Assembly (NCBI RefSeq): GCF_029892565.1
Contig: NZ_JARXVH010000006.1
Location: forward strand, 124,001 to 188,000
Direction of reading: 5' to 3'
Length of the DNA stretch: 64,000 bases
Source: Streptomyces pseudovenezuelae
GTDB taxonomy: Bacteria > Actinomycetota > Actinomycetes > Streptomycetales > Streptomycetaceae
Both the position numbers and the translations under genes were made by a program. How positions within the stretch are numbered: the first letter of the stretch is position 1; each line of letters starts with the position of its first letter. The notes beneath the pieces are model-generated. The model ran no database searches and had not been told where the DNA came from. It was given only the letters and a program-made list of their open reading frames with translations. Below, piece after piece: positions 48,286 to 57,372 of this stretch.

Positions 48286-51200
48286 GCCTCGATCGGGTTG
48301 CCCAGCCAACGGGTGTCGTCCGGGACGGACTCCGAGGCCATGACGAGCGACGCGGGACCCAGCGTGGTGCGGGCCCCGATCGTGCTGCCGGGCAGCACGA
48401 TCCCGCCAGGGCCCAGGGTGGCGCCCTCACGGAGAACAACAGTATCCGTCCGCAAGATCCGGTCGTGGAAGAGGTGAGTCTGCAGCACGCAGCCACGGTT
48501 CACGGTGGCCGCGTCCTCCAGGGTCACCAGGTCGGTCTCGGGCAGCCAGTAGCTCTCCACCCAGACGCCCTTGCCGATCCGGGCGCCGAGACCGCGCAGC
48601 CACGCCGTCAGCACCGGCGTACCCGGCACGGAACCGGCGAGCCAGGGCACGGCCACGACCTCGACGAAGGTGTCCGCGAGCTCGTTGCGCCACACGTAGC
48701 CGCTCCACAGCGGGTGCTCACCGGTGTGGTGGCGGCCGACGAGCAGCCACTTGGCGACGATCGACAGGAGCCCGGCCGCCGCACCGGCGGCGAGCAGGAC
48801 GAGACCGGACAGCAGCGGGGCCCAGGGTCCGAGCAGGCACAGCAGCGCCACCGTGCCGGCCGCCAGCGCGGCCGAGCAGAACACCGGCACGATCCGGCAC
48901 AGCTCCACCAGACCGCGCGCCCACAGCAGCCGGGCCGGCGGGTCGTACGTGCGGCTCTGGTCGCTCGTGGAGGCGCTGCGCGGCAGCTTCACCGGCGGCA
49001 GGCCCAGGTACGAGCTGCCCTTCTTCGCCTTCTTCGGCGTCGCCGACAGCACACCCACCAGACCGCCGTCCGGCACGCTGCGGCCCGGCGCGGTCATCCC
49101 GGAGTTCCCGAGGAACGCCCGCCGCCCGATCTCCGCGCGCCCGATCCGCATCCAGCCGCCACCCAGCTCGTACGGCGCGGTCAGGGTGTCGTCGGCCAGG
49201 AACGCGCCCTCGCCGACCGTGGTCAGACTCGGCAGCGCGAGCACCGTGGAGACCTCGGCGCCGCGTCCGATGCGCATGCCGAGCAGCCGCAGCCACACCG
49301 GCGTGACCAGCCCGGCGTACAGCGGGAACAGCGTCTCGCGGGAGCGGTCCATCAGCTGCGTGACCGTCCAGGCCTGCCAGCCGATCCGGCTGTGCGTCGG
49401 ATGCGTGCCCTCCCGCAGGCCCAGGCTCAGCAGCCGCACGCCGACCAGGATCAGCAGCGCGTACGCCAGACCGAAGGCCAGCGTGGCCGGGACGAGAGCG
49501 AGCGCGGCACCCTTCACGGGCGCGTCCGCGTCGACGAGAGCCTGCGCCACGAGGAACGCGGCCCCGCCCGCCAGCAGCGGCAGCGCGGTCAGCACGAGGC
49601 CGGTCAGGCCGTACATCACACGCCAGTACGTGCCCTTCTGCGGCCGCTCCTTGGGCCAGTTCCGCTTGGCCTTGCCGAGCTTGACGGCGGGCGCGCCGGC
49701 CCAGCGCTGGCTGGTGGGGATCTGACCGGTGACCGCCGAGCCCGGGGCCACCTCGGCCCGCTTGCCCACGCGGGCGCCCGGGAAGAGCATGCTGCGGGTG
49801 CCGACGACGGCGTGCGCGCCGACCTTGACCGGGCCGATCTCCAGCCGGTCGCCGTCCAGCCACCAGCCGGACAGGTCGACCTCGGACTCCACGGCCGCGC
49901 CCCGGCCCAGCTTGAGCATGCCGGTGACCGGCGGCAGCGAGTGCAGGTCGACGTCCTGGCCGATCCTGCCGCCCAGCGCCCGCGCGTACCGCTCAAGCCA
50001 GGACCCGGTCAGCGAGGTCGCCCCGCTGAACTCGGCCAGCCGCTCGGCCGTCCACAGCCGCAGATGCACACTGCCGCCGCGCTCGTACCGGCCGGGCTGC
50101 ACGCCCCGCAGCAGCAGCCGCGCGCCGCCCGCGGCGATCGCGAGCCGGCCGGGCGGGCTGAACAGCGCCACGGCACCGGCGGCGATCAGCCACCAGGGGG
50201 CGGTCGGCAGCCAGGAGTAGGCCGGCAGCAGGTTCCCGGCGGCGGCGAGCGCCACCGTCCAGCGCAGCCCGAGCAGCGTGTACAGCGGCAGGAGCAGCAG
50301 CGTCTGGATCACCTTGGCGCGGGTCGGCACCGGGGCGACGGTGCGCCGGGCGCCGTCGTCCTGGGAGGACTCCTCCAGGTGGCGGGCCAGCTTGCGCAGG
50401 GTGGGCTGCTGGTAGATGTCGAGGACGGCCGCGCTCGGGTAGCGGGTGCGCAGCCGGGTGGTCAGCAGGGCGGCGGCCAGGCTGGAGCCGCCGATCGCGA
50501 AGAAGTCGTCACGGGCGCTGCCCACGGGGATGCCGAGGACCTCCGTCCACTGCTCCGCGAGCCAGGCCTCGGTGCCGTAGAGCTGCTCGGCCGGGCCACC
50601 GGTCTCCAGGCCCTCCAGGGGCCACGGGAGAGCGTTGCGGTCGACCTTGCCGGAGGTGCGGGTCGGCAGGTCCCCGACCGCCGCGATCAGCGGGACCAGC
50701 GCGGCGGGCAGCTCGGCCCGCAGCTTCTCCACGGCGGTGGCGTGGTCCCAGCCCTCCTGGGTGACGACATAGCCGACCAGGAGCTGGTTGCCGCTGCGCG
50801 CGGTGCGCACGGCCGCCGCCGCGCCCGCGACGCCGGGCAGCGCCTGCAGGGCCGCGTCGACCTCGCCCAGCTCGATCCGGCGCCCGCCGAGCTTGATCTG
50901 CTCGTCGGCGCGGCCGAGGAAGATCAGCCCCTCCGGCTCCGCCTTGACCAGGTCACCACTGCGGTACGCCCGCTCCCAGCCCAGCGAGTCCAGGGGCGCG
51001 TACTTCTCCGCGTCCTTCTCGGCGTCGAGGTACCGGGCAAGGCCGACCCCGCCGATCACCAGCTGTCCGGTGCCGCCCATGGGGACGGGCTCGCCGGCCT
51101 CGTCCACCACGGCCAGCTCCCAGCCGTTCAGCGGCAGCCCGATGCGGATCGGCTCGTCGCCGGTCATCAGCGAGGCGCAGGCGACGACGGTCGCCTCGGT

Positions 51201-52127
51201 GGGTCCGTACGTGTTCCAGACCTCGCGCCCCTCCGTCACCAGCCGCTGCACCAGCTCGGGCGGGCAGGCCTCGCCGCCGAAGATCAGCAGGCGTACTTCG
51301 TTGAGGGCCTCGGGCTCCCAGAGGGAGGCCAGCGTCGGGACCGTGGAGACCACGGTGATCTCCTGCTCGACCAGCCAGGGGCCGAGGTCGGCCCCGCTGC
51401 GGACCTGGGAGCGGGGCACCGGCACCAGACAGGCGCCGTAGCGCCACGCGAGCCACATCTCCTCGCAGGACGCGTCGAAGGCGACCGACAGGCCCGCCAT
51501 GACCCTGTCACCGGGACCGATCGGGTCGTCGGCCAGGAACAGCGCGGCCTCCGCGTCCACGAACGCGGCGGCGCTGCGGTGGCTGACCGCGACGCCCTTG
51601 GGCTTGCCGGTGGAACCGGAGGTGAAGATGATCCACGCGTCGTGCTCGACACCGGGGCGCCGGGCCGGGACCTCGCTGCGGCCGTTGACGGTCAGCTCGT
51701 GCCCGGCGCCGACCACGGCCCGCACCTCGGCCTCACCGAACACCAGCTCGGCCCGCTCGTCCGGGTCCTCGGCATCCACCGGGACATAGGCGGCACCGGC
51801 GGCGAGAACGGCGAGGATCGCGACGTAAAGGTCGTTGGTACCGGACGGAACACGGACACCCACACGGTCACCGAGGCCGACCCCGGCCGCGCCGAGGCTG
51901 CGGCGCAGCTGCTCGACCTCTATGGCCAGCGCACGGTAGGTGAGCCGGGTCGTACCGTCGTCGAGGGCGAGCTCGTCCGGGTAGGAGCGGACGGACGCGT
52001 CGAAGATGTCGACCAGAGTGCGCGGAGAGGCCGCCTGGCCTCCCGAGAAACGTGCCGTATTGCCGAGCTGCTCGCGGATCTCATCGTCGAGCAGGCCGAG
52101 AGCACTGCTCTCGTGTGTGGCTGCCAT
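48273..52127 (-). CDS. Pls/PosA-family non-ribosomal peptide synthetase (poly-amino-acid synthetase)
   Basis: This is a 1,284-residue membrane synthetase. Residues 30-510 are an adenylation domain (A3 core FTSGSTGKPKG at 168-178, FDAS at 217, YGPTEATV, YRSGDLVKAEP, GRADEQIKLGGRRIELGE). A carrier domain follows with Ser549 in FFAIGGSSLA. The rest alternates membrane helices with three soluble domains showing hexapeptide-like left-handed-helix repeats, as in epsilon-poly-L-lysine synthetase Pls. There is no classical condensation or thioesterase domain. Such enzymes polymerise one amino acid into an isopeptide homopolymer. Which one cannot be read safely here. The M1 peptidase is the next, overlapping gene. 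Confidence 0.9.
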   Translation of the reverse strand: MAATHESSALGLLDDEIREQLGNTARFSGGQAASPRTLVDIFDASVRSYPDELALDDGTTRLTYRALAIEVEQLRRSLGAAGVGLGDRVGVRVPSGTNDLYVAILAVLAAGAAYVPVDAEDPDERAELVFGEAEVRAVVGAGHELTVNGRSEVPARRPGVEHDAWIIFTSGSTGKPKGVAVSHRSAAAFVDAEAALFLADDPIGPGDRVMAGLSVAFDASCEEMWLAWRYGACLVPVPRSQVRSGADLGPWLVEQEITVVSTVPTLASLWEPEALNEVRLLIFGGEACPPELVQRLVTEGREVWNTYGPTEATVVACASLMTGDEPIRIGLPLNGWELAVVDEAGEPVPMGGTGQLVIGGVGLARYLDAEKDAEKYAPLDSLGWERAYRSGDLVKAEPEGLIFLGRADEQIKLGGRRIELGEVDAALQALPGVAGAAAAVRTARSGNQLLVGYVVTQEGWDHATAVEKLRAELPAALVPLIAAVGDLPTRTSGKVDRNALPWPLEGLETGGPAEQLYGTEAWLAEQWTEVLGIPVGSARDDFFAIGGSSLAAALLTTRLRTRYPSAAVLDIYQQPTLRKLARHLEESSQDDGARRTVAPVPTRAKVIQTLLLLPLYTLLGLRWTVALAAAGNLLPAYSWLPTAPWWLIAAGAVALFSPPGRLAIAAGGARLLLRGVQPGRYERGGSVHLRLWTAERLAEFSGATSLTGSWLERYARALGGRIGQDVDLHSLPPVTGMLKLGRGAAVESEVDLSGWWLDGDRLEIGPVKVGAHAVVGTRSMLFPGARVGKRAEVAPGSAVTGQIPTSQRWAGAPAVKLGKAKRNWPKERPQKGTYWRVMYGLTGLVLTALPLLAGGAAFLVAQALVDADAPVKGAALALVPATLAFGLAYALLILVGVRLLSLGLREGTHPTHSRIGWQAWTVTQLMDRSRETLFPLYAGLVTPVWLRLLGMRIGRGAEVSTVLALPSLTTVGEGAFLADDTLTAPYELGGGWMRIGRAEIGRRAFLGNSGMTAPGRSVPDGGLVGVLSATPKKAKKGSSYLGLPPVKLPRSASTSDQSRTYDPPARLLWARGLVELCRIVPVFCSAALAAGTVALLCLLGPWAPLLSGLVLLAAGAAAGLLSIVAKWLLVGRHHTGEHPLWSGYVWRNELADTFVEVVAVPWLAGSVPGTPVLTAWLRGLGARIGKGVWVESYWLPETDLVTLEDAATVNRGCVLQTHLFHDRILRTDTVVLREGATLGPGGIVLPGSTIGARTTLGPASLVMASESVPDDTRWLGNPIEAWRP

Positions 52128-52288
52128 CGGGTCCTCGCGTCTGGTTCCCGGACCTCCGGGGCGCTGGCGGGTCCGCAGGGTTGCCTGGGGTTGTCCGGTT
52201 CCAGCTCGGTTAACAAGCAGGAAATTTTAGTACGACGCTAGGTCCGGGCACGGTGACCGGCCACTCGGGACACCTGATCAGGGGGCGT

Positions 52289-52304
52289 CCGGGGATCACC
52301 CCGG
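52289..52304. promoter_or_regulatory. GC-rich hairpin in the synthetase-exporter gap
   Basis: CCGGGGATCACCCCGG has 6-bp arms around a 4-base loop, and CCTGATCAGG (52273-52282) is a nearby perfect palindrome. They lie in the 261-base gap before the Pls-type gene and after the MFS gene. Their role is unclear. Confidence 0.3.
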
Positions 52305-52366
52305 CTCCGATGACCTGGGCTTCTTCACTCCCGGGAGAGATGGCCCACACTGTGCGTGAAGGGCCG

Positions 52367-52381
52367 TTTCCGGTACGGAAA
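52367..52381 (-). terminator. Possible terminator of the MFS exporter gene
   Basis: TTTCCG-GTA-CGGAAA forms a 6-bp hairpin just downstream (minus strand) of the exporter stop. The stem is short, so this is a weak call. Confidence 0.3.
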
Positions 52382-52388
52382 AGGGTAC

Positions 52389-53999
52389 TTACCGCTGTTG
52401 CGGGGCACGCCGGGCCAACAGCACCGAGGCGAGCACGGCGGCGCCGAACGCCACCCCCGCGACCACCCACAGCGCGCTGTGCACACCCGCGGTGAACGCC
52501 TCCGCGACGGCGTCCGTGATCTGGGGAGTCGACCGCCCGGACGCGCTGCCGCCGTCCCGGGCGACCGTCACCACCTGGTCGATCACCGGTCCCGGCAGCC
52601 GGTGTTCGGCCAGCCGCTGGGGCAGCACACCGAGGAAACGGACCGCGAGCACCGCCCCGAGCACCGCCGTCGCCAGCACCGAACCGACCTGCCGGAACGC
52701 CGTCACCGCCGACGAGGCCGCACCCATCTGCGGACCCTCCACCACCTCGAACGCCGCCGCCGTGGACGGTGCGACCACCAGACCGCTGCCCAACCCGGCC
52801 AGCACCAGCCCCAGTGCGGTCACCGCATAACTCCCGTCCGGCTCCTGACGCAGCAGCACCAGCGCCGCGACCGTGGTCAGCAGCGAACCCGCCGCCAGCA
52901 GCCGGCCCGCGTGTATCCGCCCGGCGAGACGCTGCGCCGACGCCGTGGCCGCCACGAAGGCGAGCATCGCGGGCAGCAGTCGTATACCGGTGCCCAAGGG
53001 GCCGAAGCCGCGGACACGTTGCAGGAAGAGGACCTCCAGGAAGACGACACCGACGAACACGAACAGGGCCGCCGCCGCGACGCACAGAGCCGCCGTGTAG
53101 CGGGAGTTGGCCATCATGCGGACGTCCAGCATCGGGACCGCCCGCCGCCGCTCCGTGCGTACCAGCGCGGTCAGGGCGACGGCGGCCACCGCGAGCACGG
53201 TGACGACGACCGGGTCGTCGTATCCCGCCCGGCCGCCCACCGCGATGCCGTAGACCAGCGTGGACAGGCCGAGCACGGCCCAGAACTGGCCCGGCAGGTC
53301 CAGCGGTCGGTCCGGTACGCGGGAGTCCGTGACCGCGCGCAGGGTGACGAGGACGGTGAGCACCGCGAGCGGCGTGTTGACCAGGTACACCGCCCGCCAG
53401 TCGAAGGACTGCAGCAGCACACCGCCGAGCAGTGGGCCGACGGCCAGGCCGACGCCGGAGACCGACACCCAGATGGATATGTACCGCAGCATGCGCGGCA
53501 GATCGACGAAGAACGTCGTCGTGATCAGGGCCAGCGAGGTGGGCAGCACCAGGGCCCCGCCCAGACCGCTGATCCCGCGGCCGATCAGCACCTGCGGATA
53601 GCCCTGGGCCGACGCCACCACGAGCGAGCCCGCGGCTATGAGCACCACGCCGGCGAGGAACACCCGGCGCCGCCCCAGCCGTTCGCCCAGCGCCCCGCCC
53701 GACAGCACACAGGCCGCGACCACCAGGGTGTACGTGCTCGACACCCAGCTGAGGTCGGCCGGCGCCACCTCCATGTCGACCTGGAGCGCCCGCAGCGTGG
53801 AGATGGCCGCGGTCACCTCGATGAACGACATGAAGAGGCCGAGACAGGCGGCGAGCAGGACGAGACGGGCGTGCGGGATCACCGGGGCGGGCGGGGGAGC
53901 CGCGGGTGCGGATGCGGGCGTTGCGGTGGCCGCCTCGCCCGTCGAAGGCCCGTCCGCCCCGGACTCCGTGCCGTCCGACTCCGCCGAGACCGTGTTCAT
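52389..53999 (-). CDS. DHA2-type MFS exporter
   Basis: This is a 536-residue transporter with about 14 hydrophobic segments, the DHA2 (drug:H+ antiporter-2) layout. GALGERLGRRRVFLAG is the loop 2-3 motif and VGLAVGPLLGGVLLQSFDWRAVYLVN the antiporter motif in TM5. The N-terminal 40 residues are an Ala/Pro-rich cytoplasmic tail. The start overlaps the stop of the upstream small protein by ATGA. Its place beside the synthase operon suggests it exports that product. Confidence 0.88.
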   Translation of the reverse strand: MNTVSAESDGTESGADGPSTGEAATATPASAPAAPPPAPVIPHARLVLLAACLGLFMSFIEVTAAISTLRALQVDMEVAPADLSWVSSTYTLVVAACVLSGGALGERLGRRRVFLAGVVLIAAGSLVVASAQGYPQVLIGRGISGLGGALVLPTSLALITTTFFVDLPRMLRYISIWVSVSGVGLAVGPLLGGVLLQSFDWRAVYLVNTPLAVLTVLVTLRAVTDSRVPDRPLDLPGQFWAVLGLSTLVYGIAVGGRAGYDDPVVVTVLAVAAVALTALVRTERRRAVPMLDVRMMANSRYTAALCVAAAALFVFVGVVFLEVLFLQRVRGFGPLGTGIRLLPAMLAFVAATASAQRLAGRIHAGRLLAAGSLLTTVAALVLLRQEPDGSYAVTALGLVLAGLGSGLVVAPSTAAAFEVVEGPQMGAASSAVTAFRQVGSVLATAVLGAVLAVRFLGVLPQRLAEHRLPGPVIDQVVTVARDGGSASGRSTPQITDAVAEAFTAGVHSALWVVAGVAFGAAVLASVLLARRAPQQR

Positions 54000-54424
54000 G
54001 CCGACCGGGTCTCCTTCTCGGCCTGGTCGGCCAGGCGGCGCTGTGCCTCGTCCCAGGTGATCGGCAGTTGGTCGCGCTCGGCGTTCCAGAACACGAACAC
54101 CGAACCCTTCATCCCCGGCCGCAGCCCGCGCACGCTCTTGGCGTGCGGGTCGGTCCGGTTGAAGGTGTTCAGGGCCTCCTGGTCACGCCAGGCCGACAGC
54201 GTCCAGAACGTCTTCTTCAGCGGCTCCGCGCGCAGCGAGGCCCCGAGCAGCCCGGGCGACCTGCGGACCTGCTGGAAGATGACCAAGGACAGCAGGAAGA
54301 ACCGGGGCACGCCGAGCAGCGAGCGCAGCTCCAGCCGGGATGCCATGACCAGCGGCGGGCCGACGGGCTCACCACCGTCGGCCCCGTCCTTCGCGGTGCC
54401 GGGCATCCACGGAATCGTCGGCAT
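53996..54424 (-). CDS. Small ABM/DUF3291-like protein (dimeric alpha-beta barrel)
   Basis: This is a 142-residue protein. The segment TFWTLSAWRDQEALNTFNR followed by a short hydrophilic tail is the strand-helix pattern of antibiotic-biosynthesis-monooxygenase/DUF3291 dimeric barrels. GGGGAGAG precedes the ATG at 54424. It is the first gene of a two-gene operon with the MFS exporter (4-base overlap) and is divergent from the synthase operon. A cofactor-free oxidation step or a heme-type role is possible but not shown by sequence. Confidence 0.65.
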   Translation of the reverse strand: MPTIPWMPGTAKDGADGGEPVGPPLVMASRLELRSLLGVPRFFLLSLVIFQQVRRSPGLLGASLRAEPLKKTFWTLSAWRDQEALNTFNRTDPHAKSVRGLRPGMKGSVFVFWNAERDQLPITWDEAQRRLADQAEKETRSA

Positions 54425-54842
54425 GAAGTCTCTCCCCTCGGCGGTTCTGCGGCGGTCATTCATAAGAGTCCGCAGGCCGGTGTTTCCGTACACCCCCGGA
54501 GGGGTGAATTCCCGTCGTTCCCGCGGGGGCGTGCGGAGTTGTCGCGGGGGCGTGCCGCGGCGCCCGTTCGCTCCCGCGGAGCGCCGGATCGACCGGATCA
54601 GGACACTCCGCTCCGGCCCCCATCGGATGCCTCGATAGGGCAATTCCGCCCGCCGATGGGCCGATTGACCCCGTTTTCCGGCCAGGCCTACGGTTCCTTC
54701 TGCGCCGTCCGCAGAGCAACTGAGCGGACTGCCACCCCACTTCAGAGGTATCAGCCCTCTGCGCATCGGCCGTCGCTCCACGTGTCCCATCCCGCCACGT
54801 GACCGTTCCCGAGAACCGCTCGAGCCGAGGTGCAGCCCTGCC
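54425..54842. other. 418-base divergent control region of the lipid/polyketide cluster
   Basis: This gap holds a promoter for the synthase operon (TTGACC at 54665-54670; TACGGT at 54689-54694). It also has two identical 13-bp direct repeats CGCGGGGGCGTGC at 54522-54534 and 54543-54555, set 21 bp apart, which is two helical turns. Direct repeats at such spacing are typical of activator sites. No ORF with a convincing ribosome-binding site is present. Confidence 0.5.
54665..54694 (+). promoter_or_regulatory. Promoter of the FAD oxidoreductase-ACP-TE-PKS operon
   Basis: TTGACC and TACGGT are separated by 18 bp and match a vegetative promoter. Transcription would start near 54701, giving an untranslated leader of about 140 bases before the ATG at 54843. 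Confidence 0.5.
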
Positions 54843-56150
54843 ATGACCACCCGTGTCGCTGTCGTCGGAGCCGGAATATCCGGACTCTCCGCCGCCCATC
54901 ATCTGCCGGACGACGTCGAAGTCACCGTGTACGAGAGCCAGAACCGTGCCGGCGGTCACGCCCGCACCGTGGAGGTCGACGAGAACGGCCGGACGATCGG
55001 CGTCGACACGGCCTTCGTGGTCTTCAACGCCCGTACGTACCCGGAGCTGACCGCCTTCTTCGAGAAGCTCGGCGTGACCGCGCTGGACCACACCGGCGGG
55101 TTCGACTTCTTCGACCTGGACCGCGGACTCGACTACGGCACCCGGGAGTTCGAGCTCTCCGAGGACGAGATCGCCGCCCGCTACCCGGACGACTTCCTCC
55201 CCCTGTGGCGGGACGCCGAACGCTTCCACCGCGAGGCGCCCCGCGACTTCCTGCGCAAGCGCACCGACCTCTCCCTCGGCGACTACCTGGACCGCGGCGG
55301 CTACACCGACACCTTCAAGTACGGCTACGTCGTACTGCTCGCCACCGCCGTCTGGTCGGTGCCCGCCGAGCTGATCTGGGAGATGCCCGCGACCACGGTG
55401 ATCGCCTTCTTCATGTCCCACGACCCCGGCGGCCTCGGCGGCCGTTCGGTGGCGTGGAAGACCGTGTCGGGCGGCAGCATCGAGTACGTCCGCCGGGTCG
55501 TCGCCGGCGTCAACGGCAAGGTCCGCACCGGCGCCGAGGTCACCCGCGTCCGCGAGGACGGGGACGGTGTCGTCGTCGCCACCGCCGCCGGCGAGGAGCG
55601 CTACGACCTCGCGGTGCTCGCCGCGCACGCCGACCAGACCCTCGCGGTCCTGGAACACCCCACCCAGCTCCAGGCGGAGATCCTGCGCAAGGTCCGCTAC
55701 AGCGAGATCACCGCGATCCTGCACACCGACCCGTCGAGCATGCCGCCGGACCGCTCGCGCTGGCAGAGCTGGAACTACGGCGTGAAGACGGTCGACGGCC
55801 GCCCCCGCACCTGGGTCGCCTACTACATGAACTCCCTGCAGGGCTTCACGGCCGAGCGCGACTACTTCGTCACCCTCGACTCGCCGATCGCCCCGCGCGA
55901 CGAACTCGTCGTCCGCGAACTGCCGTTCACGCACCCGGTCATCGACCTGGAGGTGCGCGCCATGCAGCGCACGATCTACGACGTCAACGCGCCGGGCGGC
56001 CGGATCAAGCTGGCCGGCTCCTACTTCCACGCGCCGCGCATCGGCGTCGACCTCATCGGCTCACACGAGGCCGGATTCGTCTCCGGGCGGCTGGCGGCCG
56101 AGGCCGTCACCCGCGAGCTGCACCACCAAGCCAATCGCACAGCGAAGTGA
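54843..56150 (+). CDS. FAD-dependent amine-oxidase-type oxidoreductase
   Basis: This is a 435-residue flavoprotein. The Rossmann loop is VGAGISGLSAAH (about 8-19), followed by the YESQNRAGGHARTVE motif, both typical of the amine oxidase/phytoene-desaturase-like group. The C-terminal GRIKLAGSYFHAPRIGVDLIGSHEAG closes the flavin site. It is first in the operon before a free ACP, a thioesterase and the synthase. An oxidation or desaturation of the carrier-bound chain is likely. Confidence 0.85.
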   Translation: MTTRVAVVGAGISGLSAAHHLPDDVEVTVYESQNRAGGHARTVEVDENGRTIGVDTAFVVFNARTYPELTAFFEKLGVTALDHTGGFDFFDLDRGLDYGTREFELSEDEIAARYPDDFLPLWRDAERFHREAPRDFLRKRTDLSLGDYLDRGGYTDTFKYGYVVLLATAVWSVPAELIWEMPATTVIAFFMSHDPGGLGGRSVAWKTVSGGSIEYVRRVVAGVNGKVRTGAEVTRVREDGDGVVVATAAGEERYDLAVLAAHADQTLAVLEHPTQLQAEILRKVRYSEITAILHTDPSSMPPDRSRWQSWNYGVKTVDGRPRTWVAYYMNSLQGFTAERDYFVTLDSPIAPRDELVVRELPFTHPVIDLEVRAMQRTIYDVNAPGGRIKLAGSYFHAPRIGVDLIGSHEAGFVSGRLAAEAVTRELHHQANRTAK

Positions 56151-56161
56151 GGGGAATCTCC

Positions 56162-56428
56162 ATGCAGCGTGTCACCGCCGACGAAGCCCGGCTCTGGCTG
56201 GTCGAGAAGCTCGCGGTCCGGCTCGGCGTCGACAAGGAACAGATCGACGCGGAGCGGTACTTCGACGAGTTCGACCTCGACTCCACGGAGGCGCTGATCC
56301 TCGCGGGCGAACTGGAGAAGTGGCTCGGCTTCGAACTGGAGGCCACCGCCCTCTGGTACCACCCGACCATCGCCGCCCTGTCCGAGCACATCGCCGAGGA
56401 GAGCGACCGCCATGTCGCCCCGGCCTGA
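56162..56428 (+). CDS. Free-standing acyl carrier protein
   Basis: This is an 88-residue carrier protein. The 4'-phosphopantetheine site is Ser41 in FDLDSTEALIL, preceded by a helix with VDKEQIDAE. GAGGGGA precedes the ATG at 56162. It lies between the FAD oxidoreductase (11 bases) and a thioesterase (17-base overlap). It probably carries a starter or extender, or receives the finished chain for the flavoenzyme. It differs from the three in-line ACPs of the synthase. Confidence 0.88.
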   Translation: MQRVTADEARLWLVEKLAVRLGVDKEQIDAERYFDEFDLDSTEALILAGELEKWLGFELEATALWYHPTIAALSEHIAEESDRHVAPA

Positions 56429-57320
56429 CACGGCCGTCGCGGCCCGGCGGTCCCTGCGGCGCCCGTTGCTGACGGCGCTGGGGACCGCCGCGGGCCCGAC
56501 CGCCCGCACGGTCTGCGCCGTCCACCCGGGCGCGCTGCCGCCGACCATCTGGCAGGACCTCGTCGCGAGGCTGCCCGAGGACAGCGCACCGCACCTGTGC
56601 GACCTCGGCAACGTCCCCGCGTACGCCATGGCCGCCCTCGACCCGACCGCGCCCGTGCCCGGCGTCCGCGAACTCGCCGCGCAGTGCCTGGCCGAGCTCA
56701 CCGCGGCCGGGCTGACGGAGCGTCAACTCACCCTGATCGGCTGGTCGTTCGGTGGTGTCGTCGCCTACGAGATCGCCGCCCAGCTGGCGGCGGAGGGGCG
56801 GGGGGATGTCGTGGACGCGCTGGTCGTCCTCGACTCCATCGCGCCCGTCGCCGCCTTCCAGCCCGCCGACGACGCCCTGCGACCGACCCTGCTGCTCGAC
56901 TGGTTCGCGATGTACCTGGGCGCCAAGCGGGGCCGCCGGTTCGACTTCGTCCCCACCGACGAGGACGACCTCGGCACACTGCTCGACGCCGCGACCGCCC
57001 AGGGCCTGCTCCCCGCGGACACCGAAGAGGCGGGCCTGCGCAAGCTGTTCACCGCTTTCCACGCCGGGTTGGTCCGCAACAACCGCTGCACCGCCGGTTA
57101 TCTGCCCGACCCGCTCGACCGCACCATCACGCTCGTCAAACCCGCGGGCTCCCTGCTGCCCGCCAGCCCCGACCTCGGCTGGGCCGGGCTGAGCGGCCGG
57201 CCCCTGCACAAGCTGACCGTCCCCGGGGACCACTACACGCTGCTCGGCGAACCGGAGACCGTCGCCGCGCTGGCCGCCCTGCTCGCCGCACCGCCCACTG
57301 GCACGCGCCAGGCGGACTGA
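56412..57320 (+). CDS. Thioesterase-domain protein
   Basis: This is a 302-residue type II-like thioesterase. The nucleophile elbow is GWSFGG with Ser112, and the histidine is in VPGDHYTLL (about residue 276). The N-terminal 30 residues are basic and may be disordered. The gene overlaps the ACP gene by 17 bases, so the two are coupled. It would release or proofread the chain made by the adjacent synthase. Tandem Ser/His spacing matches NRPS/PKS thioesterases. Confidence 0.88.
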   Translation: MSPRPDTAVAARRSLRRPLLTALGTAAGPTARTVCAVHPGALPPTIWQDLVARLPEDSAPHLCDLGNVPAYAMAALDPTAPVPGVRELAAQCLAELTAAGLTERQLTLIGWSFGGVVAYEIAAQLAAEGRGDVVDALVVLDSIAPVAAFQPADDALRPTLLLDWFAMYLGAKRGRRFDFVPTDEDDLGTLLDAATAQGLLPADTEEAGLRKLFTAFHAGLVRNNRCTAGYLPDPLDRTITLVKPAGSLLPASPDLGWAGLSGRPLHKLTVPGDHYTLLGEPETVAALAALLAAPPTGTRQAD

Positions 57321-57372
57321 ACGCGTCCGCCCCACCCGACCCGCAGACACAGAGCACCAGCGGAGGAACACC

